Source: Novosphingopyxis iocasae | GTDB taxonomy: Bacteria; Pseudomonadota; Alphaproteobacteria; Sphingomonadales; Sphingomonadaceae | Length of the DNA stretch: 64,000 bases | Reading direction: 5' to 3' | Assembly (NCBI RefSeq): GCF_014334095.1 | Contig: NZ_CP060495.1 | Span: forward strand, 2,441,001 to 2,505,000 | Shown here: piece by piece, positions 61,447-64,000 of the stretch | Layout: each line of letters begins with the position of its first letter | Numbering within the stretch: position 1 is the first letter of the stretch | Notes under the pieces: generated by a model | What the model was told of the DNA's origin: nothing | The model's database searches: none | The model's input: the letters and a program-made list of their open reading frames with translations, nothing else | Program-made: the position numbers and the translations under genes

Positions 61447-63444
61447 TCAGTTAAGATCTGGTGCCTTCGCCTCGCCAGAGAGCCGCGCGATGACATCGTC
61501 CAGGCTCAGCACCTTCTGATGTTCGTCGCTGCCCAGAACGCGCAGGGCTACCGTGCCCTCCTCCGCCTCGCGTTTGCCGACGACGAGCAGGTTCGGAACC
61601 TTTGCCAGCGAATGCTCGCGCACCTTGTAGTTGATCTTTTCGTTACGCAGGTCCGTCTCCACGCGCAGTCCCGCAGCGCGCAGTTTCTCGGCAACATCTT
61701 TCGCATAATCGTCCGCGTCGGACACGATGGTGGCGACCACCGCCTGCACCGGGGCAAGCCAGGTCGGCAGCTTGCCCGCAAAATGCTCGATCAGGATGCC
61801 GATGAAGCGCTCGTAGGAGCCGAAGATGGCGCGGTGGAGCATCACCGGGCGATGCTTCTCGCCGTCCTCGCCGATATAGCTGGCGTCCAGACGATCGGGC
61901 AGCACGCGGTCGGACTGGATCGTGCCGACCTGCCAGGTCCGCCCGATCGCATCGGTCAGATGCCATTCCAGCTTGGGCGCATAGAAAGCGCCTTCGCCAG
62001 GCAGCTCTTCCCAGCCATAGTCTTCGGTGGCGAGGCCTGCCTCGACAACCGCGTTGCGCAGCTCGTCTTCGGCCTTGTCCCAATCGGCGTCCGAACCGAA
62101 GCGCTGTTCGGGGCGCAGCGCCAGCTTGATCGAATAGGTGAAGCCGAAATCACGGTAGACGCGGTCGGCCAGCTCGCAGAATTTTCGGACCTCGCCGACG
62201 ATCTGGTCTTCGGTGCAGAAGATGTGCGCATCGTCCTGCGTGAACTGGCGCACGCGCATCAGGCCGTGCAGTGCGCCATGCGGCTCATTGCGATGGCAGC
62301 AGCCCATTTCGCCCAGGCGCAGCGGAAGATCGCGATAGGATTTGATGCCCTGCTTGAAGACCAGCACATGGGCCGGGCAGTTCATGGGCTTCAATGCCAT
62401 CCACTGCGCATCGTCGCTGACCAGCGAGCCTTCGTCCTCGGTGTTCGGCACTTCATCGGGGATCACGAACATGTTCTCGCGATATTTACCCCAATGGCCG
62501 GACTGCTCCCACTGGCGCGCGTCCATCAGCTGCGGGGTCTTGATCTCGCGGTAGCCCGCACCGTCCATGGCGCGGCGCATATAGGCCTCCAGCTCGCGCC
62601 AGATGCGATAGCCCTTGGGGTGCCAGAAGACGCTGCCATGCGCCTCTTCCTGCAGATGGAACAGGTCCATCTCGCGGCCCAGCTTGCGGTGGTCGCGCTT
62701 GGCCGCTTCCTCGAGGCGGATGAGATGCTGTTTCAGCTGCTTCCGGTCGAGCCAGCCCGTGCCGTAGATGCGGCTCAGCATGGCGTTCTTCTGGTCGCCG
62801 CGCCAATAGGCGCCCGAAACGCGGGTAAGCTTGAACGCGTCCGGCGCCAGTTTGCCGGTGCTCGCCAGATGCGGACCGCGGCACATATCGAGCCAGTCGC
62901 CCGCCCGGTAAACCGTCAGTTCCTCGCCCTCGGGCAGCTCGCCGGCCCACTCGGCCTTGAACGTCTCCCCATGATCCTCGAACCACTGGATCAACTGCTG
63001 GCGGGTCCAGACTTCGCGCACCAGCGGGGTATCCGCGGCGATCAGGCGGCGCATCTCCTCTTCGATTCGCGGCAGATCCTCTTCGGTGAACTGGCCGTGA
63101 TCGGCAGGCGGGGCGAAGTCGTAATAAAAGCCGTCGTCGGTCGCCGGACCAAAGGTGATCTGCGTGCCGGGGAACAGGTTCTGCACCGCCTCGGCCAGCA
63201 CATGCGCGTAATCGTGACGCGCCAGCTCCAGCGCCTCATCGACATCGCGGCTGGTGACGAGCGCGAGCTCCGCATCTTCCTCGATCGGACGGCCGATGTC
63301 GCGCATTTCTCCGTTCACCTTGGCCGCAATCGCCGCCTTGGCGAGCCCCGGTCCGATTGCCGCGGCCACGTCCGCCGGCGTAGTCCCGCGCTCTACTTCG
63401 CGCGCGGAACCGTCGGGCAGGGTGATCTTGATCATCTCGGACAT
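61447..63444 (-). CDS. thrS: Threonyl-tRNA synthetase
   Basis: A complete 665-residue class II synthetase. Domains in order: N-terminal TGS domain ([20 protein letters not shown]), editing domain with HYAH-type motif [10 protein letters not shown] and [20 protein letters not shown], catalytic core with motif 2 [20 protein letters not shown] and motif 3 [15 protein letters not shown], and the anticodon-binding domain ([11 protein letters not shown]). Zinc ligands Cys in [10 protein letters not shown] and His residues downstream. infC follows on the same strand. The upstream region is shared with a divergent small gene. Confidence 0.97.
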   Translation of the reverse strand: MSEMIKITLPDGSAREVERGTTPADVAAAIGPGLAKAAIAAKVNGEMRDIGRPIEEDAELALVTSRDVDEALELARHDYAHVLAEAVQNLFPGTQITFGPATDDGFYYDFAPPADHGQFTEEDLPRIEEEMRRLIAADTPLVREVWTRQQLIQWFEDHGETFKAEWAGELPEGEELTVYRAGDWLDMCRGPHLASTGKLAPDAFKLTRVSGAYWRGDQKNAMLSRIYGTGWLDRKQLKQHLIRLEEAAKRDHRKLGREMDLFHLQEEAHGSVFWHPKGYRIWRELEAYMRRAMDGAGYREIKTPQLMDARQWEQSGHWGKYRENMFVIPDEVPNTEDEGSLVSDDAQWMALKPMNCPAHVLVFKQGIKSYRDLPLRLGEMGCCHRNEPHGALHGLMRVRQFTQDDAHIFCTEDQIVGEVRKFCELADRVYRDFGFTYSIKLALRPEQRFGSDADWDKAEDELRNAVVEAGLATEDYGWEELPGEGAFYAPKLEWHLTDAIGRTWQVGTIQSDRVLPDRLDASYIGEDGEKHRPVMLHRAIFGSYERFIGILIEHFAGKLPTWLAPVQAVVATIVSDADDYAKDVAEKLRAAGLRVETDLRNEKINYKVREHSLAKVPNLLVVGKREAEEGTVALRVLGSDEHQKVLSLDDVIARLSGEAKAPDLN

Positions 63445-63583
63445 GGAAAAGGGGCTCGTCTCGCTGGTGAAAACTGCGGCCTAGATAGAGAGGCGGGCGC
63501 AACATGGGAAGTCGTCTACGGGTAGCGCAGAGACGCGAATGCTCAGCGGGGACTAAGAGACCTTGTCAAAATGAAAAGGACGC

Positions 63584-63612
63584 TTGACACGGCATCGGAT
63601 CAGAATGTAAAG
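63584..63612 (+). promoter_or_regulatory. Candidate sigma-70 promoter for the small gene pair
   Basis: TTGACA at 63584-63589 is a perfect -35 element; TGTAAA at 63606-63611 is a fair -10 with 16-bp spacing. It lies 35 bp upstream of the ATG at 63646, with TATGGAG near 63628-63635 as a possible ribosome binding site. Confidence 0.5.
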
Positions 63613-63645
63613 CAAGCCATACCTTATGGATATGGAGCTTTACGC

Positions 63646-63825
63646 ATGACGAACTGGAAATCTGCCTTGCCTTGGGGCCTCGCCATCCTTGTCATCGCTT
63701 TCTTCGCGCGCATGAACTGGATCGACGGCGATGCGGGGCGAACCCTGATCATCGCCTTCGCGGCACTTGCGGTCACCTCGTTGGCGCGCGCGCGGCGCTG
63801 CGGCCTTCTGCGCCGAGGCGCCTGA
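63646..63825 (+). CDS. Small two-helix membrane protein (59 aa)
   Basis: From the ATG at 63646: MTNWKSALPWGLAILVIAFF..., 59 residues with two hydrophobic helices (about 9-24 and 35-49) and a basic C terminus (RARRCGLLRRGA). The upstream frame is open to 63571, but a perfect -35 element lies inside it, so the shorter start is preferred. Four bp before the next membrane gene, so likely an operon. No function is recognised. Confidence 0.6.
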   Translation: MTNWKSALPWGLAILVIAFFARMNWIDGDAGRTLIIAFAALAVTSLARARRCGLLRRGA

Positions 63826-63828
63826 GCG

Positions 63829-64000
63829 GTGGCCGCGTCGAAAGCCCCGGCACGCCGCTATCTGCGGCGTCTATCGACTGCGATGGCGATCTACCTTCTC
63901 TCGCTGTTTGCTGGGGAATATTTGATCGAACGCGATCTGGTCAGCGGTCCGGTCACCTGGGTGTTGGCGCTTCTGCCCGGCCTTGCCATCATCGGCGCTT
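63829..64000 (+). CDS. Membrane protein, partial at window end
   Basis: Starts with GTG three bases after the previous stop: VAASKAPARRYLRRLSTAMA, then a hydrophobic helix (AIYLLSLFAGEYLIE), a short polar loop and the start of a second helix (VTWVLALLPGLAIIGA). The 57 codons visible are open to the edge of the window. Probably a small membrane protein of the same operon; family not recognised and the 3' end is outside. Confidence 0.6.
   Translation, partial: MAASKAPARRYLRRLSTAMAIYLLSLFAGEYLIERDLVSGPVTWVLALLPGLAIIGA

Noticed and set aside
1-64000. CRISPR array, prophage or insertion sequence
   Set aside because: No regularly spaced direct repeats, no integrase, transposase or phage structural genes were found; the HNH gene is a stand-alone chromosomal type.

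Overview
The window is high-GC, gene-dense bacterial chromosome with gene content typical of an alphaproteobacterium, most likely a sphingomonad (Sphingomonadales). Pointers are the short ProS without an editing insertion, the Xdh/Pao-type molybdoenzyme set, a PduO-type adenosyltransferase next to a two-TM protein, sphingomonad-style intergenic palindromes, and remnants of bacteriochlorophyll synthesis (bchIDO). No rRNA, tRNA, insertion sequence, prophage or CRISPR array was found. Species cannot be named from sequence alone.

Layout. 1-2.7 kb: an unusual Nramp-family transporter and a C4-dicarboxylate symporter. 2.9-12.2 kb: a nine-gene, tightly overlapping chemosensory operon read leftwards (STAS, CheY, CheA, CheW, MCP, CheW, CheR, CheB, and a soluble MCP-like protein of unknown role). 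12.5-14.3 kb: a membrane-anchored nuclease and a PHB-depolymerase-type esterase. 14.4-16 kb: a small accessory islet with a DarT-type DNA ADP-ribosyltransferase toxin, its NADAR antitoxin and a structured non-coding stretch. 16-20.8 kb: class I ribonucleotide reductase (nrdB and nrdA, separated by small membrane-protein genes) with candidate NrdR boxes. 21-34 kb: housekeeping and metabolic genes (Atm1-like ABC exporter, M3 peptidase, SDR enzyme, PEP carboxylase, HNH nuclease, GluQRS, cobalamin adenosyltransferase, ergothioneine EgtB/EgtD). 34-35 kb: a CsoR-type regulator with a glutaredoxin-MauE membrane protein.

34.9-44.5 kb: a tripartite RND efflux operon is followed on the same strand by bchI, bchD and a bchO truncated at its 3' end. 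BchO homology stops where the convergent MauE gene ends, which suggests a rearrangement that broke a photosynthesis gene cluster. 44.6-55.9 kb: a molybdenum-cofactor region combining the bis-MGD branch (MoaA, YdeP-type oxidoreductase, FdhD, MobA) with the cytosine-dinucleotide branch (Pao/YagTSR-type aldehyde oxidoreductase, MocA, XdhC). 55.9-64 kb: ProS, a fused PabB-PabC, an exported MsrA coupled to a 52-residue membrane protein, a CPBP protease, infC and thrS, then a small membrane gene pair that runs off the end.

The observations most worth pursuing are the DarT-NADAR islet with its neighbouring candidate RNA, the MCP-like protein with two degenerate signalling tips, the orphan bchID plus broken bchO, and the Nramp homologue whose canonical metal ligands are replaced.
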